Numbered from the stretch's first letter, positions 1 through 6,649 are shown. The stretch: 10,094 nucleotides of DNA from Deltaproteobacteria bacterium (GCA_019309945.1 JAFDFH010000146.1:1-10094); one strand, 5' to 3'. Notes: generated by a model not told the origin, from the letters alone. Translations and numbers: made by a program.

Positions 1-1329
1 GGGGCCCTTAATACCGAACCGTCGGAGTTTTTTTTGCAGGTCTATATTAATGTTGATATTCAGGCCTGGAAAAATCCAGGTGGGATGTTCTTTTGAAAAT
101 TGCTCGATGAACAGCAAGATCTTATCTTGGATGGCTGGTGAAAGATAAAAAACCGGATTCAAATAATCCTCTTCAGGGCCTGTCAGCCCCTCTTGCCTGG
201 CGATCATTGACAATCTGGTTTTTGGGAATACGCGGATACCGATCATACAAATGGCGGCTGTGGGGGAAATTTCCATGATGGTGTCGAGCGTCTGCTGAAC
301 TGTTTCCATGGTTTCTCCCGGCCCTCCGATGAGGAGCGAATGGCAGAAGGCCATGCCGGATTGCCGGCAGATGGCGGAAGCCTTTTTAAGGTCGTCGACG
401 GTGAAGTTTTTACCCAGATTGACCAGCATGGTATCATTGGCGGCATCACTCCCGAATTCCACTCCGGAGCAGCCTGCGGCGAGCATTGATTCGATGAGTT
501 CGGTGGTAATAAAGGCGGGATTTGCGTAGCAACTCCATTTTATAGGTAGCCTGCGACCGGAAATTTCCCGGCAAATCGCCAGGGCATGTTCAGACGGGCA
601 ATTAAATGTATTGTCAACCAAGAAGAGATTATTGATCCCGTATGCCAGCATGGCTTCGATCTCATCACCGATCATTTTGGGATTCCGCAGTCTTGTTTTT
701 CGACCTTCAATGATTGGGTAGGTGCAATAAATACATTTGAACGGACAGCCCCTTTTCGTTTGTATATTGCCCATGCCACCCCATTTTAAGTAGGCCCTGT
801 TGTCGAATCCCGAGCGGTCCGGGATCGGCAAGGTGTTCAGATCTTCAATGACCGCTGAGGAGGAATCAAAAATTTTTGGTTCGGGCGACAGAGAAAGGTC
901 CTTTTTCCTATTGATGTGGTGAATGAGTTTCTCGAGGGCGAGCTCACCTTCGCCAATAATTCCAAAATCAGCACCCAGATATTCCATGATCGCTTCCGGC
1001 ATCAGGGCGAAACCGCTACCGCCGATGATAACGGGGCACCGGCTCTGTTTTCGGATCGTTTGAACCACCTGATAATAAAAAGGTAGATAAGACGTATAAT
1101 TCGGATAACTGACATTGTCGACATTTCTCAAAGACAGGCCGATAATGTTTGGCTGGACCCTGGCTAAAGCGGATGAAATAGCAGATTCATAGTCTGGAAT
1201 AAAACATAGATCCAAAACGTCATACTCGATTCGGTTCACTTTTAAGGTTGCAGCGATTTGGGCCAGACCGATAGGGAATACCGGGTCAGGTAGGGATTCG
1301 ACATTGGGGGAAATGAGAAGAACTTTCAT
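1..1329 (-). CDS. B12-binding domain radical SAM protein, 3' end outside window
   Basis: The minus strand from the ATG at 1327-1329 stays open for 443 codons to the window edge, so the C-terminus is missing. Residues 1-140 look like a Rossmann-type cobalamin-binding domain: it starts MKVLLISPNV, has a PIGLAQIAATL helix and IIGGSGF at 101-107, and contains SLRNVDN at 66-72. No DxHxxG motif is present, as in most B12-dependent radical SAM enzymes. The radical SAM core follows, with the 4Fe-4S motif CxxxCxxC at Cys195, Cys199 and Cys202 and a GGPGET loop at 335-340. Such enzymes methylate, cyclise or rearrange unactivated carbons; the substrate here is unknown. It is the last gene of the operon in view, 48 bases after the ketosynthase-like gene, so a lipid or acyl substrate is inferred. 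No strong ribosome binding site precedes the ATG. The class is secure; the reaction is not. Confidence 0.9.
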   Translation of the reverse strand, partial: MKVLLISPNVESLPDPVFPIGLAQIAATLKVNRIEYDVLDLCFIPDYESAISSALARVQPNIIGLSLRNVDNVSYPNYTSYLPFYYQVVQTIRKQSRCPVIIGGSGFALMPEAIMEYLGADFGIIGEGELALEKLIHHINRKKDLSLSPEPKIFDSSSAVIEDLNTLPIPDRSGFDNRAYLKWGGMGNIQTKRGCPFKCIYCTYPIIEGRKTRLRNPKMIGDEIEAMLAYGINNLFLVDNTFNCPSEHALAICREISGRRLPIKWSCYANPAFITTELIESMLAAGCSGVEFGSDAANDTMLVNLGKNFTVDDLKKASAICRQSGMAFCHSLLIGGPGETMETVQQTLDTIMEISPTAAICMIGIRVFPKTRLSMIARQEGLTGPEEDYLNPVFYLSPAIQDKILLFIEQFSKEHPTWIFPGLNININIDLQKKLRRFGIKGP

Positions 1330-1377
1330 AGGGTTGCGTCAGCAAGTTTTTTATCGGTTCAGATTAAGGTTACCTCA

Positions 1378-2598
1378 TCAATTTTTAATGAAAACCATGC
1401 TGGTACTTGCGCCGCCGAAGGTCGAGGTCGTCATCAATACGGCCCGGATTTTTTTTGTTGAATATATCTCCCAAACCATGGAATGGTAAGGTTCCCCCTT
1501 TAAACATTCTATCTTTACCGTGGGTAGGGGCGTCTGATGGTGGAGACTGAGGAGGATCGCGGCCGCTCGTATCGCGCCGGCGCCGCCGGAATCACCGATA
1601 AGATATTTTAACGGCGTGACGGCAAGATTGCGCGAAGACCCGGAGAAAATTTTACTTAGCTGACGCTGCTCCATGGGATCGAGTTCCCTGGAAAAGTTCG
1701 CTGAAACATTGATCTGATCAATTTCATTCGGCCGCATAGCTGCCTGCTTAATGGCCAATGACACCGCCCGGCCCATCTGTTCGCCTTCGACTTCATAATG
1801 TCCCGTGGCCGCAATACCTCCTGCCATTACTCCTGATCTTAATATTCCGTAAACTTTAGCGCCTCGCTTGATGGCAGAATCGAATCTCTCCATAACCAGC
1901 ATCCCGGCGCCTTCCCCAAGAACGAGACCGCCACCGGGTTCCGGTTTTATGGGTTCGCCATTTTTTACCCGGATCTTATTGAGGGCGCCTAAGGCATCAT
2001 AACAGGAATACTGCATGGCCGACAGCTCATCTACGCCCCCGGCCAGGGCAACATCCACGACTTTTTGTAACAGGAGATTGCGGGCATACAGAATGGCATT
2101 TTCCGCTGAAATTTCGTTCTGGCAAAAGGTGCTGTTCGGGCCGGTGATACCATGAAAAATGGCGACGTGGCTTGCGGGCGCATTCGGGACCGTCTCCGGG
2201 AATAAGAAGGGTTGGGCTCCTCGTGGACCGTCTTTAAGAAGACTGACATAAAAATCCTCCACATGCGAGCTGCTTCCATAGGCCGTGCCCATAACTATGG
2301 CAATTTTTTCGCTATCGGTTGTATTCGGAATCAACCCGCTGTCGTCCAAAGCTTCTACACTGGCACCGACCGCCATCCTGGAAATCCGGCTCATGCGCCG
2401 GTAAAAACGGGAGGGCATAAACTGGTCGGGCTCAAAGTTGTCGATCCAGGCCGCAATATTCGAACGGAAAGAACCCGTGTCAAAGGACTTGATTTTTTTT
2501 ATGCCCGTCTTTGCTTTCCTACAATTTTCCCAAAAGGCTTCTCGACCCACACCCAACGGGGTAATTAATCCAATTCCGGTGATCGCGATGTCTGTCAT
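1378..2598 (-). CDS. Ketosynthase-like protein lacking the Cys-His-His triad (chain-length-factor-like)
   Basis: A full-length (406 aa) beta-ketoacyl synthase fold: ITGIGLITPLGVG at 6-18, a GGGLVLGEGAGMLV stretch near 222-235 and a C-terminal TFGGASTS at 393-400. Aligned with its upstream partner, the nucleophile Cys is Glu162 (context FCQNEISAEN), the first His is Ser299 (INVSA instead of INAHG) and the second His is Asp336 (IGDSGG instead of VGHCLG); the Lys is kept (Lys331). Condensing activity is therefore not expected. In type II polyketide and aryl polyene systems such a KS-beta or chain length factor pairs with an active KS-alpha and shapes the product-length tunnel. The gene starts directly after the active ketosynthase stop (TAAATG) with a short AGGT upstream, which suits a heterodimer made in equal amounts. 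The reading frame is intact and ends in two tandem stops, so it is not decaying. The Cys159 three residues before Glu162 does not align with the nucleophile. The family is sure; the chain-length role is inferred. Confidence 0.93.
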   Translation of the reverse strand: MTDIAITGIGLITPLGVGREAFWENCRKAKTGIKKIKSFDTGSFRSNIAAWIDNFEPDQFMPSRFYRRMSRISRMAVGASVEALDDSGLIPNTTDSEKIAIVMGTAYGSSSHVEDFYVSLLKDGPRGAQPFLFPETVPNAPASHVAIFHGITGPNSTFCQNEISAENAILYARNLLLQKVVDVALAGGVDELSAMQYSCYDALGALNKIRVKNGEPIKPEPGGGLVLGEGAGMLVMERFDSAIKRGAKVYGILRSGVMAGGIAATGHYEVEGEQMGRAVSLAIKQAAMRPNEIDQINVSANFSRELDPMEQRQLSKIFSGSSRNLAVTPLKYLIGDSGGAGAIRAAAILLSLHHQTPLPTVKIECLKGEPYHSMVWEIYSTKKIRAVLMTTSTFGGASTSMVFIKN

Positions 2599-3834
2599 TT
2601 ATTTTACCTGTGCACGCCTTAATACAAGCGAAGTATTATTTCCTCCAAAAGCAAAGGAATTGCTCAGAGCAACCCGGATCGTTCGGGTTCTGGCCTGATT
2701 CGGAACATAGTCCAGATCGCAATCAGGATCCGGTGAATCTAAATGGATCGTTGGGGGTACCGTCTGATGGTAGAGGGTAAGAACTGTTGCAACGGCCTCT
2801 ATTGCTCCTGCGGCCCCGAGACAATGACCGACCATGGATTTGGTTGAGCTAATGGCGAGATCCGCAGCCATCTTTTTACCAAAGATCTTTTTGATGGCCC
2901 GGGTCTCCATCTGATCGTTTATCCGGGTTGCCGTTCCGTGGGCATTGATGTAGTCCACTTGATCCATCCGCACATTCGCATTTTCCAGGGCCATTGCCAT
3001 TACACGACTCATACCCTGTGCTTCGGGATCCGGGGAAGTCATATGGAAAGCATCTGAATTGATCGCATAGCCCAGTACTTCGGCATAAATCGTCGCTCCC
3101 CGGGTTTCAGCATGCTTATAATCTTCCAGAACAAGGATCGCCGCCCCTTCGCCCAAGGTGAGTCCCTGCCGGTTTTTATCAAAAGGACGGCAATACTCGG
3201 GATCCATGACCCTTAAAGCGTTGAAACCCGCAAAGGTCAATTCCGAAAGGGCTTCACTGCCGCCGGTAACAACCATGCTCTGTTGACCGGATCGAATTAA
3301 ATCAAAACCATAACCGATTGAAGTCGAACTGGAAGAGCATGCCGTGGAAATTGTGGCCCGTGAGCCTGTCAACCGGTAAGAGCCGGCAATGAGGTCGGTT
3401 AAGGTGCAGGTTGCAAAGGGAAGCAGAAGGGATGCCAGCGGTTTTGTTTTTCCTGACCAGGCCGTCCGTCGATATTTTTCCCAGGAATACATTCCGCCCG
3501 CACCGCCTCCCATTACCACACCGATCGAGGTTTTGTCACATTGTTCCAGATTGAGACCCGAATCGGATAGGGCCTCCCGTGTGGCAATAAGCCCCAGTAG
3601 ATCACATCGTGAAATTCGCTTGGCTTCCCGGGGCTTAAAAAGGGCTTCTAAGTTTCTTTTTTTTACCTGGGCGCCCATTTTACAGGAAAAACCGGTGGTA
3701 TCAAAAAGTGATAGGGGGCCGATTCCGCAGGTTCCATTGAAGAGCGCTTCCCCAAATTGAGAGATGGATTCACCAATGGCGTTAATAATACCAAGACCCG
3801 TTACGGCGACGCGTTTAGACGAAAATGTATTCAT
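2599..3834 (-). CDS. Beta-ketoacyl-ACP synthase, FabF-like, catalytically complete
   Basis: A 411-aa condensing enzyme that should catalyse decarboxylative Claisen condensation of malonyl-ACP with an acyl-ACP in the cytosol. All expected active-site residues are visible: nucleophile Cys166 in STACSSSS, His299 in NAHGTATRIND, Lys332 and His337 in STKSMVGHCLGAAG, plus LTLGEGAAILVLE near 225-237 and a C-terminal SFAFGGNNTSLV. Length is typical of FabF. Its start overlaps the glycosyltransferase stop by four bases (ATGA, 3831-3834) and its TAA is followed at once by the ATG of the ketosynthase-like partner, so translation is probably coupled. The adjacent triad-less paralogue suggests this is the KS-alpha half of a heterodimer rather than the housekeeping FabF, and no malonyl transacylase, ACP synthase or fabH lies nearby. 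Substrate and chain length cannot be read from sequence. Confidence 0.95.
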   Translation of the reverse strand: MNTFSSKRVAVTGLGIINAIGESISQFGEALFNGTCGIGPLSLFDTTGFSCKMGAQVKKRNLEALFKPREAKRISRCDLLGLIATREALSDSGLNLEQCDKTSIGVVMGGGAGGMYSWEKYRRTAWSGKTKPLASLLLPFATCTLTDLIAGSYRLTGSRATISTACSSSSTSIGYGFDLIRSGQQSMVVTGGSEALSELTFAGFNALRVMDPEYCRPFDKNRQGLTLGEGAAILVLEDYKHAETRGATIYAEVLGYAINSDAFHMTSPDPEAQGMSRVMAMALENANVRMDQVDYINAHGTATRINDQMETRAIKKIFGKKMAADLAISSTKSMVGHCLGAAGAIEAVATVLTLYHQTVPPTIHLDSPDPDCDLDYVPNQARTRTIRVALSNSFAFGGNNTSLVLRRAQVK

Positions 3835-4550
3835 CGGTTTTTCCAGAACAAGTTTCTAAGAAATATGATGCAGATCCGAAAGGTGTCGTATATCGGACGG
3901 TAGAAAGACCGTTGCCCGATGTCCGAAAAATAAATCGGTTTAATCGGTATAAAGCTGATTTTGTATCCCCGTTTACCCGCTCGAAGCAATACATCGCTTT
4001 CCGCCTCAAAGCCATTGTTCAAAATGAAAATATTTTTCATTACCTTGCGGTCATAAAGCCTGAATCCACATTGTGAATCTTTGACGGGCTGATCGATTAA
4101 CCATGAGAAACAGTAGGTCCCGATTTTGTTGGGAACATATCGAATTCGAGGAATATTTTCCCTGCGACATAATCGGTTGCCAATAACCATGATCGATTTA
4201 TTCACCTGATAATGTTGAATAAATTTTGGTATTTCTGATGGATCATGCTGTAAATCTGCATCGAGGGTAATGATGGCGTTGAAATTATTGGCCAGCGCAT
4301 AACGAAAGCCGATCCGAAGGGCATTTCCTTTGCCCTTGTTGTTTAAAACCTTAAGAACATGCGCCCCGGCATCCTCAGCTCGTTGAGCGGTTTTATCGGT
4401 GGAGCCATCATCGATAACAATAACGTGATCAATATGACGTTGCGTTTGCTCCACAACACGTGCAATTGTGGACGCACTGTTATATGCTGGGATTACACCG
4501 CAGATTTTCATGCTGCTTAAAAGAGATGCAAGATCATTTTCCTGGAACAT
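3831..4550 (-). CDS. Family 2 glycosyltransferase (dolichyl-phosphate mannosyltransferase-like)
   Basis: A GT-A fold glycosyltransferase of 239 aa from the ATG at 4548-4550. Visible motifs are VIPAYN at 19-24, the nucleotide-binding VIDDGSTDKT at 46-54, the metal-binding DADLQHD at 97-103, and QCGFRLY at 160-166, followed by GFEAESDVLLRA. These resemble polyprenyl-phosphate sugar transferases. There is no multi-span membrane domain, but the C-terminal DTFRICIIFLRNLFWK is hydrophobic and basic and may sit on the membrane surface. The likely donor is a UDP- or GDP-sugar; the acceptor is unknown, and the operon suggests a lipid or the acyl product. It overlaps the downstream ketosynthase by four bases. 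The start is uncertain: an internal ATG at 4511 (MKICGVIPAYN) gives the usual N-terminus for the family and a TTG at 4556 is also in frame; none has a clear ribosome binding site. Confidence 0.9.
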   Translation of the reverse strand: MFQENDLASLLSSMKICGVIPAYNSASTIARVVEQTQRHIDHVIVIDDGSTDKTAQRAEDAGAHVLKVLNNKGKGNALRIGFRYALANNFNAIITLDADLQHDPSEIPKFIQHYQVNKSIMVIGNRLCRRENIPRIRYVPNKIGTYCFSWLIDQPVKDSQCGFRLYDRKVMKNIFILNNGFEAESDVLLRAGKRGYKISFIPIKPIYFSDIGQRSFYRPIYDTFRICIIFLRNLFWKNR

Positions 4551-4596
4551 AAACAAACTCGAACGATATTTAAAAGGTCTCGCTATCTGACAAGAA

Positions 4597-5022
4597 TCAA
4601 CTCTGGCGGCAGTGAGCGACCAGCTTGTTTATGCGTTTTTCGAGTTCCCCGCTCAGGCGATAAATCATTTTTTTATTCACCGTTAAAAGGACCTGGGTCG
4701 TGTTTCCCCGGGCAAGGAGGGTGTTATCTTCTTTAAGGTAAATCTCAAACTTGAAAGTTAAGGCAGCAATTTCCGGTTTTACCACCGTTGTTTGGATAAT
4801 GATTGAATCACCACACGCGGCCGGATGTTTGAAATCGCACTCCAAACGGATAACCGGTGCAATATAACCCAACGCCACCATTTGCTTGGGCGTTAAATCA
4901 AATTGACGCAGTAATGCCAAACGTCCTGCCTCGAACCATGCCAGATAATGGCCGTGCCAGGCCGTGCCCCATTCGTCCACCTCATTAAAGCGGACGGTTT
5001 CCTCTGTCGCTATCCACTGCAT
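4597..5022 (-). CDS. Acyl thioesterase, 4HBT hot-dog family
   Basis: A 141-aa single hot-dog domain of the 4-hydroxybenzoyl-CoA thioesterase/YbgC type. The signature VRFNEVDEWG with HGHYLAWFEAGR (residues 10-34) keeps the catalytic Asp (Asp16) and the helix that follows it. It would hydrolyse an acyl-ACP or acyl-CoA thioester, so product release or editing in this pathway is the probable role; FadM/YbgC-like housekeeping use cannot be excluded. The start was set at the ATG at 5020-5022 because AGGGGA lies seven bases upstream and the protein then begins at the normal family N-terminus; the longer open frame to 5187 runs back through the acyl carrier protein gene and has low-complexity, non-homologous residues. 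It lies 40 bases after the acyl carrier protein stop and before the glycosyltransferase. Confidence 0.88.
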   Translation of the reverse strand: MQWIATEETVRFNEVDEWGTAWHGHYLAWFEAGRLALLRQFDLTPKQMVALGYIAPVIRLECDFKHPAACGDSIIIQTTVVKPEIAALTFKFEIYLKEDNTLLARGNTTQVLLTVNKKMIYRLSGELEKRINKLVAHCRQS

Positions 5023-5062
5023 GGATGGTTCCCCTGAATTCCGACGGTTTTCAACACGCCGG

Positions 5063-5350
5063 TTATGCGGCTGTCCGGGTATATTCTTCCTGTATAAACC
5101 TTGCCAGGGTGTTAATGGAGGCGAAAGCCCTTTTGCCCACATCCTCATCTTCAATGATAACATTGAAGTTTTTTTCAATTGCCACAACGAGTTCTAAGGC
5201 ATCTATAGAATCAAGTCCCAGCCCGTCCTTGAATAAGGGTGCCTCATTGTCAATTTCATCGACGTCAACATCTTCCAGGCGAAGGGTGTCAAGAATCAAT
5301 TTTTTCAGAAATTCACTCAATTCTTCTAAACTTTGAACAATATTATCCAA
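5063..5350 (-). CDS. Acyl carrier protein, TTG start
   Basis: A 95-aa acidic helical protein with the phosphopantetheine site GLGLDSIDALELVVAIE; Ser48 is the attachment residue. The acidic DVDVDEIDNEAPLF segment in front of it is typical of specialised type II carriers. It should carry the growing acyl chain between the reductase, ketosynthase pair and thioesterase. There is no ATG or in-frame Met in the whole protein; TTG at 5348-5350 is the only sensible start because GAGGAG lies five bases upstream. It follows the reductase gene by 75 bases. The length is slightly above the 77-80 aa of the housekeeping AcpP. The family is certain; the dedicated role in this cluster is inferred from position. 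Confidence 0.94.
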   Translation of the reverse strand: MDNIVQSLEELSEFLKKLILDTLRLEDVDVDEIDNEAPLFKDGLGLDSIDALELVVAIEKNFNVIIEDEDVGKRAFASINTLARFIQEEYTRTAA

Positions 5351-5355
5351 TTCTA

Positions 5356-5361
5356 CTCCTC
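5356..5361 (-). promoter_or_regulatory. Ribosome binding site deciding the TTG start of the carrier protein
   Basis: The minus strand reads GAGGAG, then TAGAA, then TTG. A strong Shine-Dalgarno at five bases from a TTG, with no Met codon anywhere in the downstream frame, supports the rare start codon. TTG may lower the translation of this gene relative to its neighbours. Confidence 0.75.
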
Positions 5362-5425
5362 ACAATTTTTTTATTGATTCCCAAGGCCACGATAAAATAA
5401 AACCTCGGAGAATGATGGCGTTATC

Positions 5426-6166
5426 TCAGGTCAAACCACCATCCACTGCCAGCACCTGGCCGGTAATATATCCCGCTTTTTGAGAAGCTAGAAAAAGAAC
5501 GGCTCCGGCGACCTCCTCCGGTTCACCGAATCGACCGATGGGAATCATTTTTAAAAAGCTGCGCTTTGTTTCGGGATCAAACCGGTCTGTCATTGGAGTG
5601 GAAATAAGGCCCGGGCAAACCGCGTTGACCGTGATGCCCAGCCGGGCCATTTCCCTGGAAAGGGATTTGGTAAATGAAATAATGCCCCCCTTTGATGCCG
5701 CATAATTGGTTTGTCCTTCCCGACCCATCAGTGCACTGGGCGAGGTGATGTTAATAATACGACCGGATCGTTGTCCGATCATACTTTTAATAACGGCTCG
5801 GGAACACAGGTAGGTCCCTTTGAGGTTGACTCCGATCACCAGATCCCAATCTTCCTCGCCTAGAAACATGAGCAGCTTGTCTCGAATAATTCCAGCATTG
5901 TTAACAAGAATATCCACATGTTCCCACTGGCCCAAAATATTTTCGAACATCCGCTGGACATCATGCCTTAAAGCAACATCTGCTTTAACGATCAGAGACC
6001 TTGCGCTAAAACCTTTCAACGCTGATTCCATGTTAAGGGCACTCTTGTCGTCGGAAGCATAAATAGAGGCAACCCAGGCTCCCTGGCGGGCAAAAGACAG
6101 CGCAATCGCCTTCCCCAATCCCCTGGTACCGCCCGTAACAATCACTCTTTTTTCCTTAAATGGCAT
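5426..6166 (-). CDS. 3-oxoacyl-ACP reductase, FabG-like SDR
   Basis: A 246-aa classical short-chain dehydrogenase. It has the NAD(P) motif TGGTRGLG at 11-18, NNAG at 89-92, Asn114 in GVNLKGTY, catalytic Ser142 in NITS, and Tyr155 and Lys159 in NYAASK, ending with YITGQVLAVDGGLT as in FabG. It would reduce the 3-ketoacyl-ACP made by the ketosynthase pair, using NADPH. The ATG at 6164-6166 was chosen: it gives the normal MPFKEKRVIVTGG start and has a weak AGAAGA upstream, whereas the in-frame TTG at 6217 adds 17 non-conserved residues and has no ribosome binding site. It is the first gene of the minus-strand operon, and a 28-bp dyad sits 45 bases upstream. A general FabG is possible, but the neighbours favour a pathway-specific enzyme. 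Confidence 0.92.
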   Translation of the reverse strand: MPFKEKRVIVTGGTRGLGKAIALSFARQGAWVASIYASDDKSALNMESALKGFSARSLIVKADVALRHDVQRMFENILGQWEHVDILVNNAGIIRDKLLMFLGEEDWDLVIGVNLKGTYLCSRAVIKSMIGQRSGRIINITSPSALMGREGQTNYAASKGGIISFTKSLSREMARLGITVNAVCPGLISTPMTDRFDPETKRSFLKMIPIGRFGEPEEVAGAVLFLASQKAGYITGQVLAVDGGLT

Positions 6167-6210
6167 GATATCTTCTATGCTTTGCGATAATGTGGATGGC
6201 CGAAGGAGTC

Positions 6211-6238
6211 TGATCAATAATCAGTCTATTACCGATCA
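6211..6238. promoter_or_regulatory. 28-bp dyad upstream of the reductase gene, possible operator
   Basis: Two 11-base arms, TGATCAATAAT and ATTACCGATCA, match at 9 of 11 positions around a six-base centre. The outer TGATC/GATCA and inner TAAT/ATTA blocks are perfect. Its size and position, 45 bases before the first codon of the minus-strand operon, fit a binding site for a dimeric regulator. A weak hairpin in the leader RNA or chance symmetry are alternatives; no regulator gene is in the window. Confidence 0.35.
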
Positions 6239-6294
6239 TCATGTTTAAGCACATTAAGGGGGAAATAGCTATCAAATGCATAATTTTTGTGCAA

Positions 6295-6302
6295 GCTTAA
6301 AG
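6295..6302. repeat. Left copy of 8-bp target site duplication
   Basis: GCTTAAAG lies directly against the left end of the miniature element and is repeated exactly at 6469-6476. The pre-insertion sequence would have read GTGCAAGCTTAAAGTACCGC. Confidence 0.8.
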
Positions 6303-6468
6303 GTAACTACTCACGTAGTCAGGCTGAAGCTGTTTAGATTAGAGGCTGAAGGGGTCAGAAAAGCACGATTGCCGTACTTTGGCGGAAATATCTGATTCTT
6401 GCATCAAACATGGCTTTAAAATGCGCTTTTTCCTAACAGTCTTCAGCCTTCAGCCTCTGAGTAGTTAC
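6303..6468. mobile_element. Miniature inverted-repeat element (MITE), IS66-like ends
   Basis: A 166-base element with perfect 11-base terminal inverted repeats, GTAACTACTCA at 6303-6313 and its complement at 6458-6468. Just inside each end are two copies of AGGCTGAAG (6321-6329 and 6343-6351; complement at 6441-6449 and 6448-6456), and similarity of the two arms continues into an AAAAGC block, so the whole piece is an imperfect long hairpin with a roughly 50-base centre. Perfect 8-base direct repeats flank it. It has no transposase frame, so it would be moved in trans. Ends starting GTAA with 8-base duplications are known for the IS66 family; assignment to that family is my inference. Confidence 0.82.
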
Positions 6469-6476
6469 GCTTAAAG
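6469..6476. repeat. Right copy of 8-bp target site duplication
   Basis: GCTTAAAG lies directly against the right end of the miniature element and is identical to 6295-6302. The lack of any mismatch suggests a fairly recent insertion. Confidence 0.8.
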
Positions 6477-6487
6477 TACCGCAAGTT

Positions 6488-6649
6488 ATGGGCCCGGTCA
6501 CACACGCAACGAAACATTTCCAAGATCTTGGTCACAAAACCGGACATGCATATGAAAAGGTCATGCCCTTTTATGAAACAGGATCGGTGGAGGTGTTCCT
6601 TCCATTTATCCGGGTTGATATTGTTGGTCTGGAAACCGAATTAAAGTAA
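6488..6649 (+). CDS. Small ORF of unknown function or gene remnant (53 aa)
   Basis: An ATG frame reading MGPVTHATKHFQDLGH and ending VDIVGLETELK before TAA. The composition looks protein-like (Phe, His, Tyr and charged residues in a natural mix, no low complexity), and the frame is open back to 6461, i.e. to the right end of the miniature element. There is no convincing ribosome binding site, and joining the flanks without the element extends the frame only to a TAA at 6281-6283. I do not recognise the family. It may be a short gene, a C-terminal remnant of a lost gene, or chance. Confidence 0.25.
   Translation: MGPVTHATKHFQDLGHKTGHAYEKVMPFYETGSVEVFLPFIRVDIVGLETELK

Noticed and set aside
1440..1465. 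T-run resembling a terminator tail
   Set aside because: It lies inside the coding region of the ketosynthase-like gene with no GC-rich stem in front of it on either strand.
2212..2568. Plus-strand open frame of 118 codons inside the ketosynthase-like gene
   Set aside because: It is antisense to a full-length ketosynthase fold with clear motifs, has no ribosome binding site and no recognisable domain.
3389..3760. Plus-strand open frame of 123 codons inside the active ketosynthase gene
   Set aside because: It is antisense to conserved KS sequence; the composition is typical of a complementary-strand shadow.
5023..5187. N-terminal extension of the thioesterase to 5187
   Set aside because: It overlaps the acyl carrier protein gene, is not family-like, and a good ribosome binding site supports the ATG at 5022.
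6239..6300. Possible minus-strand promoter hexamers (TTGATA, TTGCAC) for the lipid operon
   Set aside because: No matching -10 sequence at 16-18 bases; too weak to call.
6520..6531. Perfect 12-base palindrome CCAAGATCTTGG
   Set aside because: It lies within the small ORF, has no partner site and is distant from either promoter; chance is likely.
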